From Streptomyces violaceus (GTDB lineage: Bacteria; Actinomycetota; Actinomycetes; Streptomycetales; Streptomycetaceae), in assembly GCA_000715635.1 (NCBI GenBank), contig KL569141.1, forward strand, positions 572 through 8,707: a stretch of DNA of 8,136 bases. Reading direction: 5' to 3'. Numbering within the stretch: the stretch's first letter is position 1; every line of letters starts with the position of its first letter. Below the pieces are notes generated by a model that was not told the origin of the DNA, ran no database searches, and saw nothing but the letters and a program-made list of their open reading frames with translations. The position numbers and the translations under genes were made by a program. Of the stretch, positions 1 to 6,456 are shown one piece after another.

Positions 1-652
1 GCATGCGGGGGTGGTCGAGCGGGAAGTAGCCGTCGGCGTCGCCGTGCACGATCAGCAGGGGCGTGGGCGCGATCCTCGGCACCGCCTCCACCGGGGAGAG
101 GGGGACCGGGTCCCAGTCCCGGTGGTGGATGCGCGTACCGAAGCCGTACCGGCTCACCGCCCGCCCCTCGGGCCGGGTCACCAGCCAGTGCAGCCGGCGC
201 ATGGGCGCCGTCCCCCGGTAGTACCAGCGCGCGGGCGCGCTGACGGACACCACCGCGTCCGTGCCCGCCTCGTACAGCGCCGCGTGCCGCAGCACCACCG
301 ACCCGCCCATGGAGAACCCCACCGTCGCCACGCGCGCGTGCCCGAGTTCCCGAGCCCACTCCACCGCCGCCGCCAGGTCGAGCACCTCCCGGTCCCCGAC
401 CGTGGACCGCCCGCCGGACGCCCCGTGGCCCCGGAAGGAGAACGTGACCACGGCCCCGTGCCGGGCGAACGCCTGGGCCACCCGCCGCACGTGCGGCCGG
501 TCCACGGCACCGGTGAAGCCGTGGGCGACGACGAACACGGGGTGAGAGGCAGGTGTCCTGGAGGCGTCGTATACAACCGCACCCGGGTCGTATACGGCGT
601 CGATCGTCACACCGTCGACAGTGCGCAGAAACCTCCGCAATTGTGCCCGCAC
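1..652 (-). CDS. alpha/beta hydrolase, partial (C-terminus off the left edge)
   Basis: 217 residues are visible and the frame stays open at base 1. Seen: a nucleophile elbow GFSMGG with Ser114 (codon near 310), an oxyanion-type HGFTG at 44-48, and HGDADGYFP at 203-211, whose Asp207 fits the acid of the Ser-Asp-His triad. The catalytic His must lie beyond the edge. The N-terminal part ([14 protein letters not shown], 11-24) looks like the opening beta strands of this fold. No signal peptide or membrane segment is visible, so it is probably cytoplasmic. Substrate is unknown; esterase, thioesterase or dipeptidyl-peptidase-like activity are all possible. The start is the GTG at 652-650, with a weak GGGA about 6 bases upstream; an in-frame GTG at 703-701 is an alternative. 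It is divergent from glnR. I recall a hydrolase in this position in S. coelicolor (SCO4160). The family is secure, the start is not. Confidence 0.85.
   Translation of the reverse strand, partial: MRAQLRRFLRTVDGVTIDAVYDPGAVVYDASRTPASHPVFVVAHGFTGAVDRPHVRRVAQAFARHGAVVTFSFRGHGASGGRSTVGDREVLDLAAAVEWARELGHARVATVGFSMGGSVVLRHAALYEAGTDAVVSVSAPARWYYRGTAPMRRLHWLVTRPEGRAVSRYGFGTRIHHRDWDPVPLSPVEAVPRIAPTPLLIVHGDADGYFPLDHPRM
564..595. repeat. two GTATAC-centred dyads inside the hydrolase 5' coding region
   Basis: GTATAC occurs at 569-574 and 590-595, 21 bases apart, each in the context GTCGTATAC followed by RRC. The 14-mer at 564-577 is exactly repeated, inverted, at 796-809 upstream of glnR. Both copies here encode Val-Tyr-Asp (VVYD and AVYD), so protein constraint may partly explain them. 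They could be operators for a regulator of the divergent pair; this is inference. Confidence 0.5.
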
Positions 653-699
653 AGACGTTCCCGCAGTCGTCTCGGAGTTCGGACAAACGGTGGAACGCG

Positions 700-731
700 C
701 CACATGACCTGCCGGACCAGAGCTCATGTGG
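700..731. promoter_or_regulatory. 8-bp inverted repeat in the hydrolase-glnR intergenic region
   Basis: CCACATGA at 700-707 and TCATGTGG at 724-731 are exact reverse complements separated by 16 bases, so equivalent bases lie about two helical turns apart. That spacing suits a dimeric DNA-binding protein; it could also form a stem if transcribed. It sits about 168 bases upstream of the glnR start and about 48 bases upstream of the hydrolase GTG, where it could affect either gene. Its role is unknown. Confidence 0.45.
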
Positions 732-746
732 GCTATTCTGCTGGGC

Positions 747-781
747 AGAGGACTCGGGCAGCGTTGCCCCCGGGTCCTTTT
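747..781 (+). promoter_or_regulatory. terminator-like hairpin upstream of glnR
   Basis: Bases 747-758 can pair with 769-780 in a continuous 12-bp stem (two G-T pairs, otherwise Watson-Crick) around a 10-base loop. The right arm ends in TTTT (778-781). Read on the plus strand this has the form of an intrinsic terminator, 118 bases before the glnR start codon. It could block read-through from the left, attenuate glnR, or protect the 5' end of the glnR mRNA if transcription starts near 746 from the weak TATTCT at 734-739. The pairing is seen; the role is inferred. Confidence 0.5.
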
Positions 782-793
782 GTGCTTTCGGAA

Positions 794-809
794 GCGTTGT
801 ATACGACGC
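794..809. promoter_or_regulatory. 16-bp GTATAC-centred dyad upstream of glnR
   Basis: GCGTTGTATACGACGC is symmetric over 14 of its 16 positions around a central GTATAC. Its 14-base part at 796-809 recurs inverted at 564-577, and a weaker relative is at 587-598. A GGAAAC at 811-816 follows after 6 bases, loosely recalling the GTnAC/GAAAC half-sites of GlnR, but with 12-bp rather than 11-bp spacing. It is most simply a candidate operator for glnR expression. Confidence 0.45.
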
Positions 810-898
810 GGGAAACCGCAGGTGTACGGGCCTTCGGGATCGCAGAGCTGTGCTGTACCAACAAACGTCCTCGCAGGGACCGAGGAGGAACCAGACGT

Positions 899-1678
899 AT
901 GAGTTCTCTGCTGCTCCTGACCAACGCCCTCCAGCCGTCGACGGAGGTGCTCCCCGCCCTCGGCCTGCTCCTGCACAACGTGCGAGTGGCCCCCGCGGAG
1001 GGCCCCGCACTCGTCGACACCCCCGGTGCCGACGTCATCCTCGTCGATGGCCGGCGCGATCTGCCGCAGGTCCGCAGCCTGTGCCAGCTGCTCCGGTCGA
1101 CCGGCCCGGGCTGTCCACTGATCCTCGTCGTCACCGAGGGCGGCCTCGCCGCCGTCACCGCGGACTGGGGCATCGACGACGTACTGCTCGACACCGCCGG
1201 CCCGGCGGAGGTCGAGGCGCGGCTGCGGCTGTCCATGGGACGGCAGCAGATCGTCAGCGACGACTCCCCGATGGAGATCCGCAACGGCGACCTGTCGGTC
1301 GACGAGGCGACGTACTCCGCCAAGCTGAAGGGCCGCGTCCTCGACCTCACCTTCAAGGAGTTCGAGCTCCTGAAGTACCTCGCGCAGCACCCCGGCCGCG
1401 TCTTCACCCGTGCCCAGCTGCTGCAGGAGGTGTGGGGCTACGACTACTTCGGCGGTACGCGCACGGTCGACGTGCACGTACGGCGGCTGCGCGCCAAGCT
1501 CGGGCCGGAGCACGAGTCGCTGATCGGCACCGTCCGGAACGTCGGTTATCGATTCGTTACGCCGGAGAAGGTGGAGCGCGCGGCCGAGGAGGCGAAGGCC
1601 AAGGAAGCCAGGGCAAAGCAGGACACGGCGGACAAGTCGACCGCCCTGGATGCCGCCGAGGCACGCACCAAGGCGTAA
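899..1678 (+). CDS. glnR: GlnR, orphan OmpR-family global nitrogen regulator
   Basis: 259 residues. In Streptomyces, GlnR is the global transcription factor for nitrogen assimilation, controlling glnA, glnII, amtB-glnK-glnD, nirB and ureA. Residues 1-115 form an atypical receiver: Asp50 (VILVDG) is present, but the acidic pair expected near residues 8-10 is replaced by T8-N9 and the usual receiver lysine is missing. This agrees with published work on GlnR as a phosphorylation-independent dimer. Residues 126-222 are a winged helix ([35 protein letters not shown]). A charged Glu/Ala/Lys-rich tail runs from about 223. The ATG at 899 is chosen because GAGGAGGA (882-889) lies 9 bases upstream and the N-terminus [14 protein letters not shown] matches GlnR as I recall it; the in-frame extension to base 11 is only an open frame over the divergent hydrolase. 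There is no adjacent kinase, as expected for an orphan. Confidence 0.96.
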   Translation: MSSLLLLTNALQPSTEVLPALGLLLHNVRVAPAEGPALVDTPGADVILVDGRRDLPQVRSLCQLLRSTGPGCPLILVVTEGGLAAVTADWGIDDVLLDTAGPAEVEARLRLSMGRQQIVSDDSPMEIRNGDLSVDEATYSAKLKGRVLDLTFKEFELLKYLAQHPGRVFTRAQLLQEVWGYDYFGGTRTVDVHVRRLRAKLGPEHESLIGTVRNVGYRFVTPEKVERAAEEAKAKEARAKQDTADKSTALDAAEARTKA

Positions 1679-1688
1679 GAGGCGTATC

Positions 1689-1713
1689 GCGGTGCCCACC
1701 TGGGCATCGCTTT
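1689..1713 (+). terminator. likely rho-independent terminator of glnR
   Basis: GCGGTGCCCA (1689-1698) pairs with TGGGCATCGC (1701-1710) in a GC-rich stem with one G-T pair, followed by TTT (1711-1713). The tip must open to a 4-base loop. It starts 11 bases after the glnR stop and would separate glnR from the next gene. The T-tract is short, as is common in Streptomyces. Confidence 0.65.
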
Positions 1714-1769
1714 CCGCGAGGGGGTCTCCGGACGGCGGTCGGGATATCGTACGGAACCTCCTTTACGCC

Positions 1770-1799
1770 CTGCCCAGAGCCGGTATATCCGCGTAGACT
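1770..1799 (+). promoter_or_regulatory. promoter of a leaderless mRNA for the LacI-family regulator
   Basis: A good -10 box TAGACT lies at 1794-1799, and CTGCCC at 1770-1775 is a weaker -35 with an 18-base spacer. Transcription should begin about 7 bases after the -10 box, which falls on the GTG start codon at 1806. No Shine-Dalgarno sequence precedes that GTG. Together this predicts a leaderless transcript. Confidence 0.65.
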
Positions 1800-1805
1800 C
1801 CGCGC

Positions 1806-2828
1806 GTGGCCAAGGTGACTCGGGATGATGTGGCGCGGCTGGCAGGGACTTCCACTGCCGTGGTCAGCTATGTCATCAACAACGGACCCCGGCCGGTCGC
1901 CCCGGCCACGCGCGAGCGTGTCCTCGCCGCGATCAAGGAACTGGGGTACCGGCCCGACCGGGTGGCCCAGGCCATGGCGTCCCGGCGTACGGATCTCATA
2001 GGCCTGATCGTGCCGGACGCGCGCCAGCCCTTCTTCGGGGAGATGGCGCACGCGGTGGAACAGGCCGCGTCCGAGCGCGGAAAGATGGTGCTCGTCGGGA
2101 ACTCCGACTACATCGGCGAGCGCGAGGTCCACTATCTGCGGGCCTTCCTGGGCATGCGCGTCTCGGGGCTCATCCTCGTCAGCCACGCGCTCAACGACCT
2201 GGCGGCGGCCGAGATCGAGGCCTGGGACGCCCGGGTCGTGCTGCTGCACGAGCGGCCCGAGGCCATCGACGACGTCGCCGTCGTCACGGACGACCTGGAC
2301 GGCGCCCAGCTCGCCGTACGGCACCTGCTGGAGCACGGCTACGAGTACGTGGCCTGTATGGGCGGCATAGCGGAGACCCCCGTGGTCGGCGACCCGGTCT
2401 CCGACCACGTCGAGGGCTGGCGGCGCGCGATGGACGAGGCCGGCATCTCCACGGAGGGCCGCCTCTTCGAGGCCCTCTACAACCGCTACGACGCCTACCA
2501 GACCGCCCTGAAGATCCTTTCCAGCCCCGACCGCCCGCCCGCGATCTTCTGTTCCACCGACGACCAGGCGATCGGCCTGCTGCGGGCGGCCCGCGAGCTG
2601 CGGATCGACGTCCCCGGCGAGCTGGCGGTGGCCGGGTTCGACGACATCAAGGAGGCGGCGCTCGCCGACCCGCCCCTGACCACGATCGCCTCCGACCGCC
2701 CGGCGATGGCCCGCGCGGCGGTGGACCTCGTCCTCGACGACGGGCTGCGGGTCGCGGGGGCCCGGCGGGAGCGGCTGAAGGTGTTCCCGTCCAGGTTGGT
2801 GACACGGCGGTCCTGCGGCTGCGCGTAG
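1806..2828 (+). CDS. LacI-family transcriptional regulator
   Basis: 340 residues, the normal length of the family. Residues 4-25 form the helix-turn-helix ([20 protein letters not shown]), followed by a recognition and hinge region with [21 protein letters not shown] and a hinge helix around [10 protein letters not shown] (50-59). The rest is a periplasmic-binding-protein-like sensor domain: it opens with [15 protein letters not shown] and closes with [16 protein letters not shown], then [13 protein letters not shown] and [19 protein letters not shown], which normally contacts a small ligand and the dimer partner. It ends in SCGCA, a common tail of actinobacterial LacI proteins. The effector cannot be read from the sequence; no sugar operon is adjacent. 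The GTG start is set by the -10 box seven bases upstream (leaderless). I recall the S. coelicolor equivalent as SCO4158. The conserved position next to glnR is notable, but a link to nitrogen control is not shown. Confidence 0.9.
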   Translation: MAKVTRDDVARLAGTSTAVVSYVINNGPRPVAPATRERVLAAIKELGYRPDRVAQAMASRRTDLIGLIVPDARQPFFGEMAHAVEQAASERGKMVLVGNSDYIGEREVHYLRAFLGMRVSGLILVSHALNDLAAAEIEAWDARVVLLHERPEAIDDVAVVTDDLDGAQLAVRHLLEHGYEYVACMGGIAETPVVGDPVSDHVEGWRRAMDEAGISTEGRLFEALYNRYDAYQTALKILSSPDRPPAIFCSTDDQAIGLLRAARELRIDVPGELAVAGFDDIKEAALADPPLTTIASDRPAMARAAVDLVLDDGLRVAGARRERLKVFPSRLVTRRSCGCA

Positions 2829-2878
2829 TCCAGTCGGGACGCGCGTTTATATCGGGCATACGAGGTTCTGTCGGGCTT

Positions 2879-2911
2879 CTCAGGAAGCGCTCAGGTAGCT
2901 CTCATGGTCGG
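2879..2911 (+). promoter_or_regulatory. three 11-bp direct repeats, probable response-regulator operator
   Basis: CTCAGGAAGCG (2879-2889), CTCAGGTAGCT (2890-2900) and CTCATGGTCGG (2901-2911) are consecutive 11-base units sharing CTCA at exactly one helical turn. Head-to-tail sites with this period are typical of OmpR/PhoB-type winged-helix regulators. The array ends 17 bases before the protease start codon. The regulator at 4245-4982 is of this family and lies in the same gene cluster, so it is the natural candidate; that assignment is inference. Confidence 0.6.
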
Positions 2912-2928
2912 GCGACAAGCTCAGTTCC

Positions 2929-3936
2929 ATGACCGAAAGCCTCCGCAACAGCGGCGAGTACGAGAACCCGTACCAGGGCGACCAGCAGTACGCCACGGCG
3001 CCCGTGAACCCCGAGTGGCCGCCTCCTCCGGCGTACGCCCCGGCACCCGCTCCGAAGAAGCGCAAGCGTGGCCCCGTAGCCCTGCTCGCCGCCGTGGCGA
3101 TCGTCGCCGCGGCGATAGGCGGCGGCACCGCCTACGGCATCCAGGAGCTGACCGGCAACGACACCGTCGCCTCCAGCTCCACCAGCACCAACGTGGTGCC
3201 GTCCAGCCAGAAGGGCACGGTCTCCGGCGTCGCCAAGGCGGTCAGCCCGAGCATCGTCGAGATCAGCGCCGACTCCAACGCCGGGTCCTCCACCGGCTCC
3301 GGCGTGATCATCACGAGTGACGGCGAGATCATCACCAACAACCACGTCGTCTCCGGTGCCTCGCAGATCAAGGTGACGACCAACGACGGCAAGTCCTACA
3401 CCGCCAAGGTCGTCGGCACCGACAGCAAGAAGGACCTCGCGCTGATCAAGCTGGAGAACGCCTCCGGCCTCAAGACCGCGACACTCGGCGACTCGGCCGG
3501 GGTGGGGGTCGGCGACCAGGTCGTGGCGATCGGCTCCCCCGAGGGCCTGACCGGCACCGTCACCAGCGGCATCATCTCCGCCCTCGACCGGGACGTCACG
3601 GTCTCCACGGACGAGAGCCAGGGCCAGGAGCAGGGCCAGGGGCAGCAGGGCGGCGAGTGGCCGTTCGAGTTCGGCGGCCGGGAGTTCAACGGCGACACCG
3701 GCCAGGACACGACCACGTACAAGGCGCTCCAGACCGACGCGTCCCTCAACCCGGGCAACTCCGGCGGCGCGCTGATCGACATGAACGGCAACATCATCGG
3801 GATCAACTCCGCGATGTACTCGGCGGCGGGCGCGTCCTCCTCCGCGGCCGCGGGCAGCGTGGGCCTGGGCTTCGCGATCCCGATCAACACCGTCAAGGCC
3901 GACCTCGCCACGCTGCGGGCCGGTTCCACGGACTGA
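2929..3936 (+). CDS. membrane-anchored HtrA/DegP-like serine protease without PDZ domain
   Basis: 335 residues. Residues 1-48 are a Pro/Tyr-rich cytoplasmic segment ending in the basic KKRKR; 49-71 is one hydrophobic anchor; 76-98 is a Ser/Thr linker; 99-330 is a trypsin-like domain outside the membrane. The triad is His139 (TNNHVV), Asp169 (KKDLAL) and Ser278 (NPGNSGGAL). The family degrades or refolds misfolded envelope and secreted proteins. The chain stops soon after the protease fold (GFAIPINTVKADL), so the PDZ domain of classical HtrA is absent. A Gln/Gly-rich insertion (about 229-260) lengthens the loop before the nucleophile motif. The next frames show no PDZ remnant. The ATG at 2929 has no clear Shine-Dalgarno; a poor -10-like CAAGCT (2916-2921) would allow a leaderless mRNA. 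It leads the cluster with the small protein and the two-component genes. I recall SCO4157 as the S. coelicolor equivalent. Confidence 0.9.
   Translation: MTESLRNSGEYENPYQGDQQYATAPVNPEWPPPPAYAPAPAPKKRKRGPVALLAAVAIVAAAIGGGTAYGIQELTGNDTVASSSTSTNVVPSSQKGTVSGVAKAVSPSIVEISADSNAGSSTGSGVIITSDGEIITNNHVVSGASQIKVTTNDGKSYTAKVVGTDSKKDLALIKLENASGLKTATLGDSAGVGVGDQVVAIGSPEGLTGTVTSGIISALDRDVTVSTDESQGQEQGQGQQGGEWPFEFGGREFNGDTGQDTTTYKALQTDASLNPGNSGGALIDMNGNIIGINSAMYSAAGASSSAAAGSVGLGFAIPINTVKADLATLRAGSTD
3617..3651 (+). repeat. short CAGGGCCAG-type repeats within the protease gene
   Basis: Imperfect tandem copies of CAGGGCCAGG encode the Gln/Gly-rich loop ESQGQEQGQGQQGG of the protease. The copies keep the reading frame. 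Such repeats can change length by slippage, so this loop may vary between strains. Confidence 0.6.
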
Positions 3937-3961
3937 GTTCCACCGAATGAGGAGTACCGCG

Positions 3962-4144
3962 ATGATCCAGCAGATCGCGCACACGGAGTCCGGCGGCGAT
4001 CCGGCCGGGGTCGGGCTGGCCCTGGCGGTGGCGTACGCACTGCACGCGCCGACAGGCCGGGCACCGGAGGTGGCGACCCCGACGGCCACGACTCCCCGGG
4101 CGGGCCGGGCCGCCGCCGCCCGGCGCCGCACGGCACGGGCCTGA
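3962..4144 (+). CDS. 60-residue small protein of unknown function
   Basis: Not a family I recognise. It starts with ATG at 3962, has a strong GAGGAG (3949-3954) seven bases upstream, and begins 25 bases after the protease stop, so it is probably co-transcribed with it. About 90% of its codons end in G or C, the Streptomyces coding signature. The sequence begins [16 protein letters not shown], has a short nonpolar stretch [11 protein letters not shown] (about 17-27) that is too short for a normal membrane span, and ends in an Ala/Arg-rich basic tail (AARRRTARA). No Cys is present and no signal peptide is obvious. An in-frame ATG at 3947 overlaps the ribosome binding site and is less likely. 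A role with the protease or sensor is possible from position alone. It could also be chance coding in GC-rich DNA, but the ribosome binding site and spacing argue against that. Confidence 0.6.
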   Translation: MIQQIAHTESGGDPAGVGLALAVAYALHAPTGRAPEVATPTATTPRAGRAAAARRRTARA

Positions 4145-4203
4145 CGCTCCTCCCGGCACCGCCCGCGCTCGTGCTCGTGCGCGTGCGAGGCTGAGAGCGT
4201 CAG
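4141..4203. repeat. 9-bp inverted repeat flanking the gap before the response regulator
   Basis: CTGACGCTC (4141-4149) and GAGCGTCAG (4195-4203) are exact reverse complements 45 bases apart. The left arm overlaps the stop codon of the small protein. Inside, CTCGTGC and GTGCGAG can form a further short stem. There is no T-tract, so a standard terminator is unlikely; it may be an mRNA stem separating the protease part of the operon from the two-component part. Confidence 0.4.
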
Positions 4204-4244
4204 ACGCCCCGCCCCTCTCCTTCACACCCGAGGACCCCGAGCCC

Positions 4245-4982
4245 ATGAGCCCCGCAGACGGCGACCGTGACCCCCAGCGCATCCTGATCGTCGACGACGA
4301 GCCGGCGGTACGCGAAGCACTCCAGCGCAGTCTCGCCTTCGAGGGGTACGGGACCGAGGTCGCCGTCGACGGCGCGGACGCGCTGGTGAAGGCCGCCGCG
4401 TACCGGCCCGACCTGGTCGTCCTCGACATCCAGATGCCCCGCATGGACGGCCTGACGGCAGCGCGCCGCATCCGCGCCACCGGCGATCTGACGCCGATCC
4501 TGATGCTCACGGCCCGCGACACGGTCGGCGACCGGGTCACGGGCCTCGACGCGGGCGCCGACGACTACCTGGTCAAGCCCTTCGAACTGGACGAGCTCTT
4601 CGCCCGCATCCGCGCCCTGCTGCGCCGCAGCTCCTACGCGGCGGCCGTGGGCGCGGGCAACCCGGCCGACGAGGACGCGCTCACCTTCGCCGATCTGCGC
4701 ATGGACCTCGCTACGCGCGAGGTCACACGGGCCGGCCGCCAGGTGGAGCTGACCCGCACGGAGTTCACGCTCCTGGAGATGTTCATGGCACACCCGCGCC
4801 AGGTCCTCACGCGGGAGCAGATCCTGAAGGCGGTCTGGGGCTTCGACTTCGAGCCGTCGTCGAACTCCCTCGACGTCTACGTCATGTACCTGCGCCGCAA
4901 GACCGAGGCGGGCGGCGAACCGCGCCTCGTCCACACGGTGCGCGGTGTCGGATACGTACTGCGGCCGGGCGGCGCGGAGTGA
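4245..4982 (+). CDS. OmpR-family two-component response regulator (MprA-like)
   Basis: 245 residues. Residues 12-128 are a complete receiver domain: acidic pair Asp17-Asp18 (IVDDEP), phosphoacceptor Asp61 (VVLDIQMP), Thr89 (LMLTARD) and Lys111 (LVKPFE). Residues 148-241 are a winged-helix DNA-binding domain ([52 protein letters not shown]). It should be phosphorylated by the kinase encoded next to it and then bind tandem direct repeats; the array at 2879-2911 is the best candidate in the window. GAGGA at 4230-4234 precedes the ATG by 10 bases. The stop overlaps the kinase start (GTGA), implying translational coupling. Receiver and wing resemble M. tuberculosis MprA, whose operon also neighbours an HtrA-type protease; orthology is not proven. 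I recall SCO4156 as the S. coelicolor equivalent. Confidence 0.92.
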   Translation: MSPADGDRDPQRILIVDDEPAVREALQRSLAFEGYGTEVAVDGADALVKAAAYRPDLVVLDIQMPRMDGLTAARRIRATGDLTPILMLTARDTVGDRVTGLDAGADDYLVKPFELDELFARIRALLRRSSYAAAVGAGNPADEDALTFADLRMDLATREVTRAGRQVELTRTEFTLLEMFMAHPRQVLTREQILKAVWGFDFEPSSNSLDVYVMYLRRKTEAGGEPRLVHTVRGVGYVLRPGGAE

Positions 4983-6445
4983 ACAAGGTCGTACGCCGGT
5001 TCCGCTCCCTGCCGATCCGGTCCCGACTGGCGCTGCTGGTGGCGGCGGCGGTGGCGTTCGCGGTGGCGGCGGTGTCGGTGACGTGCTGGTTCATCGTGCA
5101 GGGGAAGTTGTACGACCAGGTGGACGATGACCTGCAGTCGTCGTTCCGGACCATTCAGGCGGACGAGTTCGACGCGCTGACCAAGACGTGTCCCCAGAAC
5201 CCGTCGAACACGCTCGGCGGGGCGCCGCGGCCGCAGACCTACGCGCAGGTGGTCAGGACCGACGGCAAGGTCTGCCGCTTCAGCAGCCTCATGCCGCAGG
5301 TGAAGGTCACGAGCGGTGACAAGGACGTGGCCAAGAACCCGGATCCCAGGACGGCCGTACTGCGCAACGGCACGGACAGCGACGGCAATTCGGTGCGCGT
5401 GCTGACCACGGCGGTGGTCGTGAAGGACGGCCCGTTCCAGCAGGGCGTGGCCGCCGACTACGCGCTGGTCATCGCCGTCCCGCTCAAGGGAACGGAGTCC
5501 ACGCTCAACGAACTGGCGCTGATTCTGTTGCTGGTCTCGGGCGTAGGAGTGTTCGGCGCTGGGGCGGCCGGCCTCACGGTCGCCAGGGCGGGCCTCCGTC
5601 CGGTGGACAAACTCACGGAAGCGGTCGAGCACGTGGCCCGCACGGAGGACCTGGACGTCCGTATCCCGGTGGACGACGACAGCGAGGACGAGGTGGCTCG
5701 CCTCTCCCGCTCCTTCAACTCGATGACCTCGGCCCTGGCCAGCTCCCGCGAACTCCAGCAACAACTCATCGCGGACGCGGGCCACGAGTTGCGCACCCCG
5801 CTCACGTCTCTGCGCACGAACATCGAACTCCTCACCCGCAGCGAGGAAACGGGCCGCCCCATCCCCGAAGCGGACCGCAAGGCGCTCCTGGCCTCGGTGA
5901 AGGCACAGATGACGGAACTGGCGGCACTCATCGGCGACCTGCAGGAACTCTCCCGCCCGGACACCGGCCAGCACGCGGCCAGGACCCAGATCGTCGCGTG
6001 GCAGGACACCGTCGAGTCGGCCCTGCGCCGCGCCCGGCTACGCGGCCCGGAGTTGACGATCACGGCGGATGTCCAGCCCTGGTTCGTCCGAGCGGAACCG
6101 TCAGCCCTGGAACGGGCGGTGGTCAACATCCTCGACAACGCGGTGAAGTTCAGCCCGGAGTCCGGCACGATCGAGGTACGCCTCGCCTCAGGCACCCTCA
6201 CGGTCCGCGACCACGGCCCGGGCATCCCCGCCGACGAACTCCCCCACGTCTTCGACCGCTTCTGGCGCTCCCCGAGCGCACGGGCGTTGCCGGGCTCGGG
6301 GCTCGGCCTGTCGATCGTGGCCCGGACGGTGCAGCAGGCGGGGGGCGAGGTGTCGCTGTCCCACGCCGAGGGGGGCGGCACGGTGGCGACGGTACGACTG
6401 CCGGGGGCGGCCGTGCCTCCACCGGAGGATCTGCCCTCGGTCTGA
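4979..6445 (+). CDS. two-component sensor histidine kinase with extracytoplasmic domain
   Basis: 488 residues. Order: basic N-terminus; TM1 about 15-40; extracytoplasmic sensor about 41-175; TM2 about 177-202; HAMP about 203-255; dimerisation and phosphoacceptor domain with His269 (AGHELRTPL); ATPase domain with the N box around Asn387 ([10 protein letters not shown]), G1 DHGPGIP (411-417), F box FDRFWR (425-430) and G2 GSGLGLS (439-445). All residues needed for kinase activity are visible. The sensor holds exactly two cysteines, Cys71 and Cys99, which could form a disulfide on the outside; a third, Cys36, is in TM1. The GTG start overlaps the regulator stop by 4 bases. It should phosphorylate that regulator in response to an envelope signal, perhaps misfolded protein given the neighbouring protease. 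The stimulus is inferred, not seen. I recall SCO4155 as the S. coelicolor equivalent. Confidence 0.93.
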   Translation: MNKVVRRFRSLPIRSRLALLVAAAVAFAVAAVSVTCWFIVQGKLYDQVDDDLQSSFRTIQADEFDALTKTCPQNPSNTLGGAPRPQTYAQVVRTDGKVCRFSSLMPQVKVTSGDKDVAKNPDPRTAVLRNGTDSDGNSVRVLTTAVVVKDGPFQQGVAADYALVIAVPLKGTESTLNELALILLLVSGVGVFGAGAAGLTVARAGLRPVDKLTEAVEHVARTEDLDVRIPVDDDSEDEVARLSRSFNSMTSALASSRELQQQLIADAGHELRTPLTSLRTNIELLTRSEETGRPIPEADRKALLASVKAQMTELAALIGDLQELSRPDTGQHAARTQIVAWQDTVESALRRARLRGPELTITADVQPWFVRAEPSALERAVVNILDNAVKFSPESGTIEVRLASGTLTVRDHGPGIPADELPHVFDRFWRSPSARALPGSGLGLSIVARTVQQAGGEVSLSHAEGGGTVATVRLPGAAVPPPEDLPSV

Positions 6446-6456
6446 GGGGCGGGGTA

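Noticed and set aside
178..582. Minus-strand frame of 134 codons inside the hydrolase
   Set aside because: It lies in another frame of the same strand as the hydrolase; its composition (Arg, Gly, Trp, Thr repeats) is typical of a GC-rich shadow.
681..696. Possible PhoP (PHO box) site on the minus strand, GTTCCACCGTTTGTCC
   Set aside because: PhoP control of glnR is known in S. coelicolor, but these units match the GTTCACC direct-repeat consensus poorly; not enough to annotate.
734..739. TATTCT as the glnR -10 box
   Set aside because: No acceptable -35 sequence lies 16-19 bases upstream; kept only as a remark in the hairpin entry.
11..898. In-frame extension of glnR to base 11 (555-residue frame)
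   Set aside because: The extension runs antisense through the hydrolase and the intergenic region and has no domain character. A strong ribosome binding site supports ATG 899.
1557..2408. 283-codon minus-strand frame antisense to the LacI-type gene
   Set aside because: Long open antisense frames are expected at this GC content; no motif is visible and the plus-strand protein is unambiguous.
2902..4131. 409-codon minus-strand frame antisense to the protease
   Set aside because: Arg/Gly/Ala/Asp-rich low-complexity translation without motifs, opposite a protease with an intact triad.
3937..4144. A PDZ domain lost by frameshift after the protease
   Set aside because: None of the frames following the stop shows PDZ-like sequence, and a good ribosome binding site for a separate small gene lies there.
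4877..5974. 365-codon minus-strand frame antisense to the kinase
   Set aside because: His/Arg-rich shadow translation; the kinase frame has every catalytic box.
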